Positions 8,967-16,911 of a stretch of DNA of 64,000 nt are shown here, piece by piece. Made by a program: the position numbers and the translations under genes. A model generated the notes under the pieces. That model ran no database searches. It was not told the DNA's origin and was given only the letters and a program-made list of their open reading frames with translations. Source of the stretch: Arenimonas soli (lineage in GTDB: Bacteria; Pseudomonadota; Gammaproteobacteria; Xanthomonadales; Xanthomonadaceae). The DNA is taken from positions 930,001-994,000 of the forward strand of contig NZ_BMKC01000001.1 of NCBI RefSeq assembly GCF_014643775.1. The letters run 5' to 3'. Position 1 is the stretch's first letter. Each line of letters opens with the position of its first letter.

Positions 8967-9619
8967 GCCATCGGCCGGCGGTCGTGCTGTTCGACCTCGA
9001 CGGCACCCTGGTGGACAGCGCCCCGGACCTGGCGCAGGCCGCCAACCGGGTGCTCGCCGACCATGGCCGGCCGCCGGTTGCCTACGAACGCCTGCGCCAG
9101 GTCGTGTCCAAGGGCGGTCGCGCCATGCTGGCGGTGTCCTTCCCCGACCTGTCCGACGAGCAGCGCGAGCCGCTGCTGCCGGTGTTCCTGCGCTTCTACG
9201 GCGAGGCCCTGGCCGTGCACAGCACGCTCTTCGACGGCGTCGACGCCCTGCTGGCGGCGCTGGATGCGCGCGGCATCCGCTGGGGCATCGTCACCAACAA
9301 ACCCGAGGGCCTGGCCCGCGGCGTGCTTGAAGGTTTCGGCTGGCGCCAGCGCTGCGCCGTGCTGGTCGGCGGCGACACGCTGCCCACGCGCAAGCCCGAC
9401 CCGGCGCCGCTGCTGCACGCCTGCGGCCAGCTGGGCGTGTCGCCCGGGGACGCCCTCTACGTCGGCGACGACCTGCGCGACGTGCAGGCCGCGAAAGCCG
9501 CCGGCATGCCCTGCGTGGCGGCCCTGTGGGGCTATCGCGAGGACGGCGACGACCCGCTGCGCTGGCAGGCCGATTTCGTCGCCGCCCACGCCAGCGAGGT
9601 GCTGGAGCACCTGCCGTGA
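8963..9619 (+). CDS. HAD phosphatase, MupP or phosphoglycolate phosphatase
   Basis: 218-residue haloacid-dehalogenase phosphatase. Motif I is [12 protein letters not shown] at the N-terminus, motif II is in IVTNKP, the motif III lysine is in RKPDPAPLL and motif IV is YVGDDLRDV. Family members split between Gph (2-phosphoglycolate) and MupP (N-acetylmuramate 6-phosphate, peptidoglycan recycling). In Pseudomonas mupP lies directly after ubiG, the same position as here, so MupP is my preferred reading. Sequence motifs alone do not separate the two. It is coupled by 4-base overlaps on both sides. Confidence 0.85.
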   Translation: MSHRPAVVLFDLDGTLVDSAPDLAQAANRVLADHGRPPVAYERLRQVVSKGGRAMLAVSFPDLSDEQREPLLPVFLRFYGEALAVHSTLFDGVDALLAALDARGIRWGIVTNKPEGLARGVLEGFGWRQRCAVLVGGDTLPTRKPDPAPLLHACGQLGVSPGDALYVGDDLRDVQAAKAAGMPCVAALWGYREDGDDPLRWQADFVAAHASEVLEHLP

Positions 9620-10383
9620 GCGCGGCGCGCGGCGAGGCCATCGAACACTTCGTGGCCAAGTGGCAGCGGCGCGAGCCGGAAATGGCCCAGGCCGAAGTGT
9701 TCTGCCCGCCGCCGATGCGCCCGCGCTACCGCGCCTGGGGCAGCCTGCTGCATGAACTGCGCGAGGCCGCTTTCGAACTCAGCGACCCGCGCGTGGCGGA
9801 AGTCAAAAGCCAGTGGTGGGCCGAAGAACTGCTGGGCCTGGCCGAGGGCCGCAGCCGGCATCCGGTGACCGCGCCGCTGGCCGGTACGCCCGCCGACTGG
9901 CCGGCCCTGGTGCGTGCCCTGGTGGCGCTGCCGGCGCAGCCTGCGCGTCCGGGGGACACCGCGGCGGCGCTGGCGCGTTTCGACGTCATCGCGGCGGCGA
10001 TTGCCCAGGCCGAAGCGCAGGTGTTCGACAGCACGCCGGGCCCGCGCGATGCCGACGCCGTGGCCGTGCACCTGCTGCTGCATCGCCTGCCCGAAGGCCT
10101 GGCCGCCGACGACCAGGCCGGCCTGCCGATGAACCTGCTGGCCCGCCACGGCCTGACCGCCGCCCAGGTCTCAGCCGGGCAGGGCGAGCCCCTGCTGCGC
10201 GACTGGGCCGGCGAACTGCTGGCCGCGCTGCCGCCGGCGTCCTCGCATCCGGGCCTGTTCCGCCGCCTGCGCGGCGGCTTCGACCGGGCCCGGCTGGCGC
10301 GCCTGGCCGCGGGCCGCGGCTTTCAACCGCCCGGTCCCTTCGCCACCCTGCTGCGCGCCTGGCGCCTGGCGCGGCAAGGTTGA
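9616..10383 (+). CDS. Squalene/phytoene synthase-like protein without Asp-rich motifs
   Basis: 255 residues starting at a GTG that overlaps the upstream stop (GTGA). The segments FELSDPRVAEVKSQWWAEEL and RSRHPVTAPLAG resemble the helical prenyl-condensing fold of squalene/phytoene synthases, especially the NDUFAF6-like branch. I see no DxxxD pair of the kind that binds Mg-diphosphate in true synthases. Catalytic prenyl condensation is therefore doubtful, and a structural or assembly role is possible. It is the last gene of the mtaD-ubiG-HAD run; no promoter is seen in front of it. Confidence 0.6.
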   Translation: MSAARGEAIEHFVAKWQRREPEMAQAEVFCPPPMRPRYRAWGSLLHELREAAFELSDPRVAEVKSQWWAEELLGLAEGRSRHPVTAPLAGTPADWPALVRALVALPAQPARPGDTAAALARFDVIAAAIAQAEAQVFDSTPGPRDADAVAVHLLLHRLPEGLAADDQAGLPMNLLARHGLTAAQVSAGQGEPLLRDWAGELLAALPPASSHPGLFRRLRGGFDRARLARLAAGRGFQPPGPFATLLRAWRLARQG

Positions 10384-10485
10384 GATGCACTGTTGCGCCT
10401 GAACGCTCCGGCCGGCCACGCGACTTGACGTAGCCTGCACTGCCCCCCACCTAGCTTGTCCGCGACACCGATAAGGAGAGCCACC

Positions 10486-11460
10486 TTGGCCCCCAGCAAC
10501 TTCGAAAACACCGCCCGCGTCCTGCCCGACGTGGCCAATCAGCCCCGCGTCGCCCTGGCGGGTGCGCTCGATTGGGTGGGCATGGGCGAAATCGAGATGC
10601 CGGTGAGCCTGCAGGGCGAACACGGCCGCCAGGCCAGTGCGGCCGCGCGCGTCAACGCCTTCGTCAACCTGACCCAGCCGGACGTGCGCGGCATCCACAT
10701 GTCGCGCCTGTACCTGCACGTGGACAAGATGCTTTCCAGCGAACCGGCGACGCCGGCCTCGCTGCGCCGGCTGCTGAAGGACTTCCTGGATTCGCACGCG
10801 GGACTTTCCGACCGGGCGATGGTCAGCCTGCGCTTCGAACACCTGGTGCGCCGCCCGGCCCTGGCCAGCGACAACAGCGGCTGGAAGGCCTATCCGGTGA
10901 CGATAACCGCGGTGATGGACCGCGGCCATTTCGCGCTCGAGCTGGGGCTGTCGGTGGCGTATTCGAGCACTTGCCCGTGCTCGGCGGCGCTGGCGCGCCA
11001 GCTGATCCAGGAACAGTTCGAGGCCGATTTCGCCGCCGGCAAGCCGCTCGACCGCGAGGCCGTGCTGGCCTGGCTGGGCACCGAGCAGGGCATCCGCGCC
11101 ACCCCGCACAGCCAGCGCAGCCACGCCGACGTGAAGCTGCGGCTGGTGCCCTCGTTCCAGGACTTCCCGATCATCGAGGTCATCGACCGCATCGAGGCGG
11201 CGCTCAAGACCCCGGTGCAGACGGCGGTCAAGCGCGTGGACGAACAGGCCTTCGCCCTGCTCAACGGCCAGAACCTGATGTTCTGCGAGGACGCCGCCCG
11301 CCGCATCAAGGCCGCCCTGCAGGACGACGAACGCATCGCCGACTTCTGGCTGCGTGCCTCGCACCTGGAAAGCCTGCACCCGCACGACGCCGTGGCCGTG
11401 GCCACCAAGGGCGTGGCGGGCGGTTATTCGGCCCTGCCCGAAGGCCTCGCGCCCCGCTGA
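10486..11460 (+). CDS. folE2: GTP cyclohydrolase FolE2 (type IB)
   Basis: 324-residue enzyme making 7,8-dihydroneopterin triphosphate from GTP for folate (and queuosine) synthesis. FolE2 features include NLTQPDVRGIHMSRLYLHVD, the cysteine loop SSTCPCSAALARQL, and THSQRS-like HSQRSHADV. I chose TTG at 10486 because AAGGAGAG ends 5 bases before it; an in-frame start 10 codons earlier has no such site. FolE2 can use metals other than zinc and is often Zur-controlled, but I see no clear Zur box in the roughly 100-base leader. A TTGACG hexamer at 10425 has no convincing -10 partner. Confidence 0.93.
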   Translation: MAPSNFENTARVLPDVANQPRVALAGALDWVGMGEIEMPVSLQGEHGRQASAAARVNAFVNLTQPDVRGIHMSRLYLHVDKMLSSEPATPASLRRLLKDFLDSHAGLSDRAMVSLRFEHLVRRPALASDNSGWKAYPVTITAVMDRGHFALELGLSVAYSSTCPCSAALARQLIQEQFEADFAAGKPLDREAVLAWLGTEQGIRATPHSQRSHADVKLRLVPSFQDFPIIEVIDRIEAALKTPVQTAVKRVDEQAFALLNGQNLMFCEDAARRIKAALQDDERIADFWLRASHLESLHPHDAVAVATKGVAGGYSALPEGLAPR

Positions 11461-11485
11461 TTCGCGCCTGCCGGCGACCGGGGCG

Positions 11486-13039
11486 CTAGTTGCAGTCCAG
11501 GCCGGTGGTGCGCCCCAGTCGCTCGAGGGTAAGCACCTGCGTGCCGTCGGGGCCATCGAGTTCGGCGACGGCGGTTTCGCAGCTTACCCAGGTCACCCGG
11601 GCCTGGCCCCAGGTCGGCCGCTGGATCGCGCCGGGGTCGAGGCCGTTGAAGCGTCCGCCACGGGTTTCGTAGAGCTCGAACACGACTTCCTGGCCGAAGT
11701 CCCAGGCCCCGTCGCGCTGGCCGATAAGGAACATGTTGCTGCCGTCGTCGCGGTGGCCGTAGAAGAACAGCAGCGCGGTATTGCCGTTGATCCACTGCAG
11801 TTCGAACCCCTGGCCGGAGGTCGCCGGCTCGTACCAGGCGCCGATCAGGCCGCGCATGTCGCCCACGGCGGTGGTGGTGTCGCCGACGCGGAAGAAATGG
11901 CGCTTGGTTTCGCCCTCGAAGGTGGCTTCGTAGGTCCACAGGCCATCCGGCGCATCCAGGGGCAGCGAATGGGACCAATACCAGTAGGCGGCGCTGTAGT
12001 ACTGCGGCGTGGCGCCCTGTTCGGACATGTCGAAGTTCCAGCTGGTGAATACGCTCTGGTCCGGGCGCAGCACCCGGAATTGCGTCACCTGACCGCGGCC
12101 CTGGTCGCGGTAGGCGGCCATCAGGGTGATCGGGTCGCCGGGCTGGAAGTGGTCCTTGTAGCGCGGCTGGTCGGTGTTGTGCTGGATGGTGCCGACGGTC
12201 GGGCAGCCGAGCAGGGTCGGCGTGGCGGAATGGGTTGAAAGCTGGTTGATGGCCGAGTCGCGGTAGGGGCGCTGGTCGACCCAGCCTGAGGCGACGCTGT
12301 TGCAGTCGCCCGCATGCGGTTCGAAGGCCGCGGCGCCGGCGATTTCGCTGGCCCGGATCTCCACGTGCAGGTGCGGCCCGGTGGAAATGCCCGAGCTGCC
12401 GACCTTGCCGATGACCTGGCCGGCGGCGATCGCCGAGCCGATCGGCAGCGTGGTGACCGAATCCTTCTTGAAATGCAGGTAGCGCGCGACGGTGCCGTCG
12501 GCATGGCGGATGACCACGTAGTTGGGCGTGTTTGGCGCGTTCATCGAACACGAACGGTCGTTGTTGCCGTCGCCGCTGGCGATCAGCGTGCCCGGCGCGA
12601 TGGCGCGCACGTCCACCGCGCCCTGGTCCATCAGGTGCCAGGCGAAGGGCCAGATGAAGTAGTCGATGCCGGGGTGGTTGTAGCCGCTGGTGGTGTCGTA
12701 GGTGCGGGTGCCGCAGCTGTAGTCGCGCAGGTGGCTTGGGTAGGCCGCGTCGAGATCGACGAAGTTGGAGATGCCGTGCAGGTCGGTGCCGGCGCCATCC
12801 ACCGGGCCCAGCGGCCAGACCAGCCCGGAGACCTTGGCCTGCGCCTCGGGCAGGCGCCCCTCCCGGCGCAGCATCGCGATGTTGGCGATCGCTTCATCGG
12901 CCAGGCGCTTGTCCAGTTCCGGCGTCAGGTGGTCGGAGAAGGCGCCGTCGTCCAGTCCCTGGCCACCGTCGGGCGGAACGGCGAAGACGGGCAGGGCGAA
13001 CGCGGCGGCGAGGGCCAGCAGGGCGCAGTGGCGGCGCAT
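11486..13039 (-). CDS. Secreted M23 peptidase with C-terminal GxWYxPxxSGQGF domain (copy A)
   Basis: 517 residues. A signal peptide (about 1-20, ending FALPVFA) is followed by an M23 LytM-type domain with zinc ligands in NHPGIDY (HxxxD) and HLHVEI (HxH). After a middle beta-rich region comes a C-terminal domain beginning IGAWYEPATSGQGFELQWI and ending at a conserved terminal Cys. M23 enzymes cleave peptidoglycan cross-bridges or act as lytic effectors; the C-terminal module may bind cell wall or substrate (inference). It is a tandem paralogue of the next gene, with the same domain order and similar length, the two 36 bases apart. Unusual for the family are the long insert after the M23 core and several conserved cysteines. 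Confidence 0.85.
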   Translation of the reverse strand: MRRHCALLALAAAFALPVFAVPPDGGQGLDDGAFSDHLTPELDKRLADEAIANIAMLRREGRLPEAQAKVSGLVWPLGPVDGAGTDLHGISNFVDLDAAYPSHLRDYSCGTRTYDTTSGYNHPGIDYFIWPFAWHLMDQGAVDVRAIAPGTLIASGDGNNDRSCSMNAPNTPNYVVIRHADGTVARYLHFKKDSVTTLPIGSAIAAGQVIGKVGSSGISTGPHLHVEIRASEIAGAAAFEPHAGDCNSVASGWVDQRPYRDSAINQLSTHSATPTLLGCPTVGTIQHNTDQPRYKDHFQPGDPITLMAAYRDQGRGQVTQFRVLRPDQSVFTSWNFDMSEQGATPQYYSAAYWYWSHSLPLDAPDGLWTYEATFEGETKRHFFRVGDTTTAVGDMRGLIGAWYEPATSGQGFELQWINGNTALLFFYGHRDDGSNMFLIGQRDGAWDFGQEVVFELYETRGGRFNGLDPGAIQRPTWGQARVTWVSCETAVAELDGPDGTQVLTLERLGRTTGLDCN

Positions 13040-13075
13040 GGGGACTTCCTCCGGGGTTGCCGTTTGATGATACGC

Positions 13076-14632
13076 CTACTGGCAGTCCAGGCCGTCGGTG
13101 CGGCCAAGGCGTTCGAGGTTGAGCACCTGGGTGCCGTCCAGGCCGTCGAGTTCGGCCACCGCGGTATCGCAGTTGACGAAGGTGATGCGCGCCTGGCCCC
13201 AGGCGGGGCGCTCGATCTGGTCCGGATCCAGCCCGTTGAAGCGGCCGCCGAGCGTCTGGTAGAGGTCGAACACCACTTCCTGGCCAAAATCGAAACGGCC
13301 GCTGCGCTGGCCCAGCACGAAGAAATTGCGGCCGTCGTCGTGGTGGCCGTAGAAGAACAGCAGGGCCATGTCGTCGTTGATCCAGTGCAGCTCGAAACCC
13401 TGTCCGGAGGTCGCCGGTTCGTACCAGGCGCCGACCAGGCCACGCATGTCGGCGATGGCGGTGGTGTTGCCGACGCGGAACGCATGGCGGCGGGTTTCGC
13501 CTTCGAAGTCGGCCTCGAAGGTCCACAGGCCCGCCGGCGCGCTGGCCGGCAGGACGTGGGTCCAGGTCCAGTAGGCGCCGGCCACGTAGTCGGTGGTCAC
13601 TTCGGGGTCGTTGGCCGTGTCGAAGCTCCAGCGGGTGAATTCGGCGCCGTTGGCGTCGACCACCCGGAACTGGCTGGCCTGGCCGCGCCGCACGTCGCGG
13701 TACGACGCCAGGAAGGTGACCGTCTGGCCGGGCTGGAAGCGGTCGCTGAATCGCGGGATTTCCGTGGTGTCCGGGCAGCTGGGGTAGTGCGGCTCGCCCG
13801 AGTGCGTGGACAGGCGGGTCAGCCGCGGTTCGCGGTAGGGCCGCTGGCTGGCCCAGGTCGAGTTGCTGGCGTTGCAGGCGCCCTGGTGGGGCTCGATAAC
13901 CGCCGCGTTTATCAGGTTGCTGGCCCGAAGTTCGAAATGCAGGTGCGGCAGTTTGGAAATGCCCGAACTGCCGACCTTGCCGATGACTTCGCCGGCGGCG
14001 ATCTGGCTGCCGATCGGGCGGGCGGTGACGCTGCCGCGCTTCATGTGCAGGTACCGGGCGATGGTGGCGTCGGCGTGCCGGATGATCACGTAGTTGGCGT
14101 TGTCCGGGCCGTCCCAGTTGCAGGCCCGGTCATTGGCGCCGTCGCGCTTTTCCACCAGCACGCCGGGCGCGGCGGCGCGGATGTCCACCGGCGCCGTGTC
14201 CATCAGGAACCACGGGAAGGGCCAGGGCACGTAGTCGATGCCGCGGTGGTTGTAGCCGGCGGCGGTGTCGTAGGTGCGGGTGCCGCAGGTGTAGTCGCGC
14301 AGCTGGCCCGGGAAGGCCGGATTGAGGTCGACGAAACCCGAGGTCGCGTGCCATTCGCCGGCCTCGCCCGTGCCGGGCCCCATTGGCCACAACAGGCCCG
14401 AGACCTTGGTCTGCACCTTGGGCGGCAGGCGGCCTTCGCGGCGCAGCATTTCAAGATTGCGATCCACGGCCTCGACGATCTGGCGGTCGAGCTCCGGGGA
14501 TACGTGGTCGGCGGCGGTGTCGTCGGCCAGCAGCTGACGGCCCTGCGGCGCGATGGCGGCCACCGGCAGGGCCACGGCCAGCAGCAGGAGCGTCAGGGCC
14601 TGGCGGCCGGACTTCAGGAAAGCAGCGTTCAT
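13076..14632 (-). CDS. Secreted M23 peptidase with C-terminal GxWYxPxxSGQGF domain (copy B)
   Basis: 518-residue paralogue of copy A. It has a signal peptide (about 1-27), an M23 domain with NHRGIDY and HLHFEL zinc motifs, and a terminal domain starting VGAWYEPATSGQGFELHWI. The two copies align end to end but differ at many positions, so the duplication is not recent. Both copies keep all recognisable zinc ligands, so neither looks pseudogenised. On this strand the order is copy B, then copy A, with a short gap that could allow co-transcription. The substrate, self or foreign peptidoglycan, cannot be told from sequence. Confidence 0.85.
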   Translation of the reverse strand: MNAAFLKSGRQALTLLLLAVALPVAAIAPQGRQLLADDTAADHVSPELDRQIVEAVDRNLEMLRREGRLPPKVQTKVSGLLWPMGPGTGEAGEWHATSGFVDLNPAFPGQLRDYTCGTRTYDTAAGYNHRGIDYVPWPFPWFLMDTAPVDIRAAAPGVLVEKRDGANDRACNWDGPDNANYVIIRHADATIARYLHMKRGSVTARPIGSQIAAGEVIGKVGSSGISKLPHLHFELRASNLINAAVIEPHQGACNASNSTWASQRPYREPRLTRLSTHSGEPHYPSCPDTTEIPRFSDRFQPGQTVTFLASYRDVRRGQASQFRVVDANGAEFTRWSFDTANDPEVTTDYVAGAYWTWTHVLPASAPAGLWTFEADFEGETRRHAFRVGNTTAIADMRGLVGAWYEPATSGQGFELHWINDDMALLFFYGHHDDGRNFFVLGQRSGRFDFGQEVVFDLYQTLGGRFNGLDPDQIERPAWGQARITFVNCDTAVAELDGLDGTQVLNLERLGRTDGLDCQ

Positions 14633-14701
14633 GCGCGGGCTCCGTCGACGGGCCAGGCCAGCATACCCGCGCCGCCGCGGACGTCGCGGGCCAAAAGTAA
14701 G

Positions 14702-15544
14702 CTATCGGCCGTCGGGGGCCGGCCACTTCTCCAGGACCGCGCGTGGATCGACGCGCACGCCGAACCAGTTCATGCCCCAGTGCATGTGCGGCCCGGTCGC
14801 GCGGCCGGTGGCGCCGACCTGGCCGATCACCTGGCCGGCCTCGACCCGGTCGCCCACGGCGACGTCGATCTTGCTCAGGTGCAGGAAGTTGGAGCTGACG
14901 CCGTGGCCGTGGTCGAGCAGCACGGTGCCGCCGGTGAGGTACAGGCCGGGGTCGGCGAAGGTGACCACGCCGGCCGCCGGGGCGCGGATCGGCGTGCCAT
15001 TGGGTGCGGCGACGTCCAGGCCCGAATGCGGCGAACGCGGCGTGCCGTTGTAGATGCGCTGGCTGCCGTAGACGCCGCTGATGCGCCCCTGCAGCGGCCA
15101 GCGGAAGCCCGCCGCGTAGTCGCTGCGGTCGTCGTCGCGTTCGCGGGCGGCGACCACCCTGGCCTGTTCGCGGGCGATGCGGGCGGCGTTGGCGGGGTCG
15201 GGCGTCACCGTCTGCTGGGGCACGCCGTCCACGCGTTCGATCTTCCACTCGCGGCTGGCCACGGGGCGCTGCACGGTTTCCAGGCGGCCGTCGGGCAGTT
15301 TCACCAGCAGGCTGACCGGGCCGGCCTCGTCGCGGCCCAGGCCGAAGACGAAGTGGCCCTGGGCGTCCACGCGCAGGCTGCGGTCGCCGTAAACCACTTC
15401 GCTGCCGGGCTGGGTGCGGCCCATGACCAGGTCGCCCTGGGCCAGGTTGTCAGGCAATTGCACCGGCGCGGCGTCCCAGGCGGCCGCCAGCAGGGGCAGC
15501 AGCAGCCCCAGGCACGCGGCGATTTTCAGAAGTGGTCGATTCAT
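14702..15544 (-). CDS. M23 family peptidase with N-terminal Ig-like region
   Basis: 280 residues with a signal peptide (about 1-22). A beta-sandwich region rich in short strands follows, then a LytM domain with ligands in [15 protein letters not shown] (HxxxD) and GPHMHWGM (HxH). Architecture and length match the common proteobacterial murein endopeptidases of about 280-300 residues. Its ATG overlaps the yidD stop (ATGA), so it is translated with yidD. It is only distantly related to the two large M23 genes downstream, but lies on the same strand only 69 bases before them. That makes a three-peptidase cluster. Confidence 0.88.
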   Translation of the reverse strand: MNRPLLKIAACLGLLLPLLAAAWDAAPVQLPDNLAQGDLVMGRTQPGSEVVYGDRSLRVDAQGHFVFGLGRDEAGPVSLLVKLPDGRLETVQRPVASREWKIERVDGVPQQTVTPDPANAARIAREQARVVAARERDDDRSDYAAGFRWPLQGRISGVYGSQRIYNGTPRSPHSGLDVAAPNGTPIRAPAAGVVTFADPGLYLTGGTVLLDHGHGVSSNFLHLSKIDVAVGDRVEAGQVIGQVGATGRATGPHMHWGMNWFGVRVDPRAVLEKWPAPDGR

Positions 15545-15804
15545 TCAGGTCCTTTTTTGTTCCAGGTCTCGGGCACCGGGTCGGGCCCGCCGGGGTGCAG
15601 CGGGTGGCACTTGCCGATGCGCTTGACGCCCAGCCAGCCGCCGCGCAGCACGCCGAAGCGTTCGATCGCCTCCATCGTGTAGCTCGAACAGCTGGGGTAA
15701 AAGCGGCAGCGCTGGCCCAGCAGGGGGCTGATGGCCACCTTGTAGCCGCGCAGGAGGAGCAGGACGGGTTTTTTCACTGATTGCGCCGGCGGGGCCGTCG
15801 GCAT
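15541..15804 (-). CDS. yidD: Membrane protein insertion efficiency factor YidD
   Basis: 87-residue small membrane-associated protein that assists YidC-dependent insertion. The conserved core [19 protein letters not shown] followed by [16 protein letters not shown] contains the invariant cysteines. The tail [14 protein letters not shown] is typical. In most bacteria yidD sits between rnpA and yidC; here it is coupled to an M23 peptidase gene instead. The ATG was chosen as the first start giving a normal N-terminus; a shorter protein starting near [13 protein letters not shown] is possible. Confidence 0.93.
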   Translation of the reverse strand: MPTAPPAQSVKKPVLLLLRGYKVAISPLLGQRCRFYPSCSSYTMEAIERFGVLRGGWLGVKRIGKCHPLHPGGPDPVPETWNKKGPE

Positions 15805-15808
15805 AAGG

Positions 15809-15837
15809 TTGCCGCTGGAGAAGGACTAGGCTATAAC
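15809..15837 (+). promoter_or_regulatory. Sigma-70 type promoter of dksA
   Basis: TTGCCG (15809-15814) and TATAAC (15832-15837) are separated by exactly 17 bases, which predicts a transcript start near 15844. The untranslated leader to the GTG start of dksA would be about 35 bases and contains a purine-rich ribosome site (AGAGAGGA). Confidence 0.65.
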
Positions 15838-15878
15838 ACGCCGCCTTCGAGCCTCAAGGAAAGAGAGGAATTGCCCTA

Positions 15879-16856
15879 GTGGCCGCTAAGAAAACCATCA
15901 AGAAGGCCGGCAAGCCGGCCGCCAAGAAGCCCGCCAAGGCGGCCAAATCCGTAAAGCCCGCCAAGAAGACGGCGGCAAAGGCCAAAGCGCCCGCCAAACC
16001 GGCCAAGAAGGCGGCCAAGCCGGCGGCCAAGCCGGTCAAGAAGGCGGCCGCCAAGGCCAAACCGGTCAAGAAGGCGGCTGCCAAGGTCGCCAAGAAGGCC
16101 GTCAAGGCGGTCAAGAAGGTCGTCAAGGCGGTCAAGCCGGCCGCCAAGCCGGCCAAGAAGGCGGCTGCGAAGCCGTCGGCCAAGCCGGCCGCCAGGAAAG
16201 CGGCGGCCAAGCCGGCGCCGAAGGCGGCTGCGAAGCCCATTGCCAAGCCGGCCCCGAAGCCGACCGCGAAGCCGGCTGCCAAGACCGCGACCAAGGCTTC
16301 GGCCAAGTCCGCGGCCAAGGCGGCTCCGGCGCCCGCACCGGCCCCCAAGCCGGTGGTCAAGCGCAACAGCGGCGTGGTGGCGGGTTACGTCAAGCCGACG
16401 ACCCCGCGCCCCGAGCGCATCAAGCCGGCGACGGCGCGCACCGTGCGCGTGGACCTGCCGGCGGGCTACAAGCCCAGCGCGAAAGAGGAATACATGGGCC
16501 CGATGCACCTGGAATACTTCCGCCAGCGTCTGCTGCAGTGGAAGGAAGACCTGGTCGAGGAGTCCAAGCAGACCATCGAGAACCTCAAGGAAGAGGTGCG
16601 TGACGTCGGCGACGAAGCCGAGCGCGCCAGCCGTGAGTCCGAAAACAGCCTGGAACTGCGCACCCGCGACCGCTACCGCAAGCTGATCAGCAAGATCGAC
16701 AGCACGCTCAAGCGCATCGAGGACGGCAGCTACGGCTACTGCGTGGACACCGGCGAAGAGATCGGCCTCGAACGCCTCGAAGCCCGCCTCACCGCCGAAC
16801 GCACCATCGACGCGCAGGAACGCTGGGAACACCGCCAGAAACAAATGGGCGAGTAA
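15879..16856 (+). CDS. dksA: DksA-type RNA polymerase regulator with histone H1-like Lys/Ala/Pro tail
   Basis: 325 residues. Residues 1 to about 165 are almost only Lys, Ala, Pro and Val in KKAAAKP-type repeats, like histone H1 tails. The DksA core runs from about 204 to 325 and contains the coiled-coil WKEDLVEESKQTIENL and the C-terminal helix bundle. The usual four-cysteine zinc finger is reduced to a single Cys (C288, in YGYCVDTGEEIG). Xanthomonads are known for such long, cysteine-poor DksA proteins. DksA acts in the polymerase secondary channel with ppGpp; the tail probably adds nonspecific nucleic-acid binding (inference). GTG is the start, since the TTG just upstream meets a stop after one codon. 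Confidence 0.9.
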   Translation: MAAKKTIKKAGKPAAKKPAKAAKSVKPAKKTAAKAKAPAKPAKKAAKPAAKPVKKAAAKAKPVKKAAAKVAKKAVKAVKKVVKAVKPAAKPAKKAAAKPSAKPAARKAAAKPAPKAAAKPIAKPAPKPTAKPAAKTATKASAKSAAKAAPAPAPAPKPVVKRNSGVVAGYVKPTTPRPERIKPATARTVRVDLPAGYKPSAKEEYMGPMHLEYFRQRLLQWKEDLVEESKQTIENLKEEVRDVGDEAERASRESENSLELRTRDRYRKLISKIDSTLKRIEDGSYGYCVDTGEEIGLERLEARLTAERTIDAQERWEHRQKQMGE

Positions 16857-16877
16857 AACCCGCTGCGTGGTTCATCC

Positions 16878-16909
16878 AAGAAGCCCCGGGAGACCGGGGC
16901 TTCTTTTTT
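16878..16909 (+). terminator. Strong intrinsic terminator of dksA
   Basis: A 12-bp perfect stem AAGAAGCCCCGG / CCGGGGCTTCTT with a GAGA tetraloop is followed by six T residues (16904-16909). It sits between the convergent dksA and DUF885 genes. Read from the other strand the downstream tract is only TTGG, so it should act mainly on the dksA transcript. Confidence 0.93.
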
Positions 16910-16911
16910 GC

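Noticed and set aside
10384-10485. Zur box or pterin-sensing riboswitch before folE2
   Set aside because: I see no AT-rich Zur palindrome and no conserved riboswitch core; only a lone TTGACG with no good -10.
12314-15682. 1122-codon open frame on the plus strand
   Set aside because: It is antisense to three clear M23 peptidases and is a GC-rich shadow of their codon pattern (Val/Ala/Gly/His-rich, no domains).
15885-16340. Short repeated units resembling a CRISPR array or tandem repeat
   Set aside because: The repeats are in-frame Lys/Ala/Pro codons of the DksA tail with irregular periods and no spacers.
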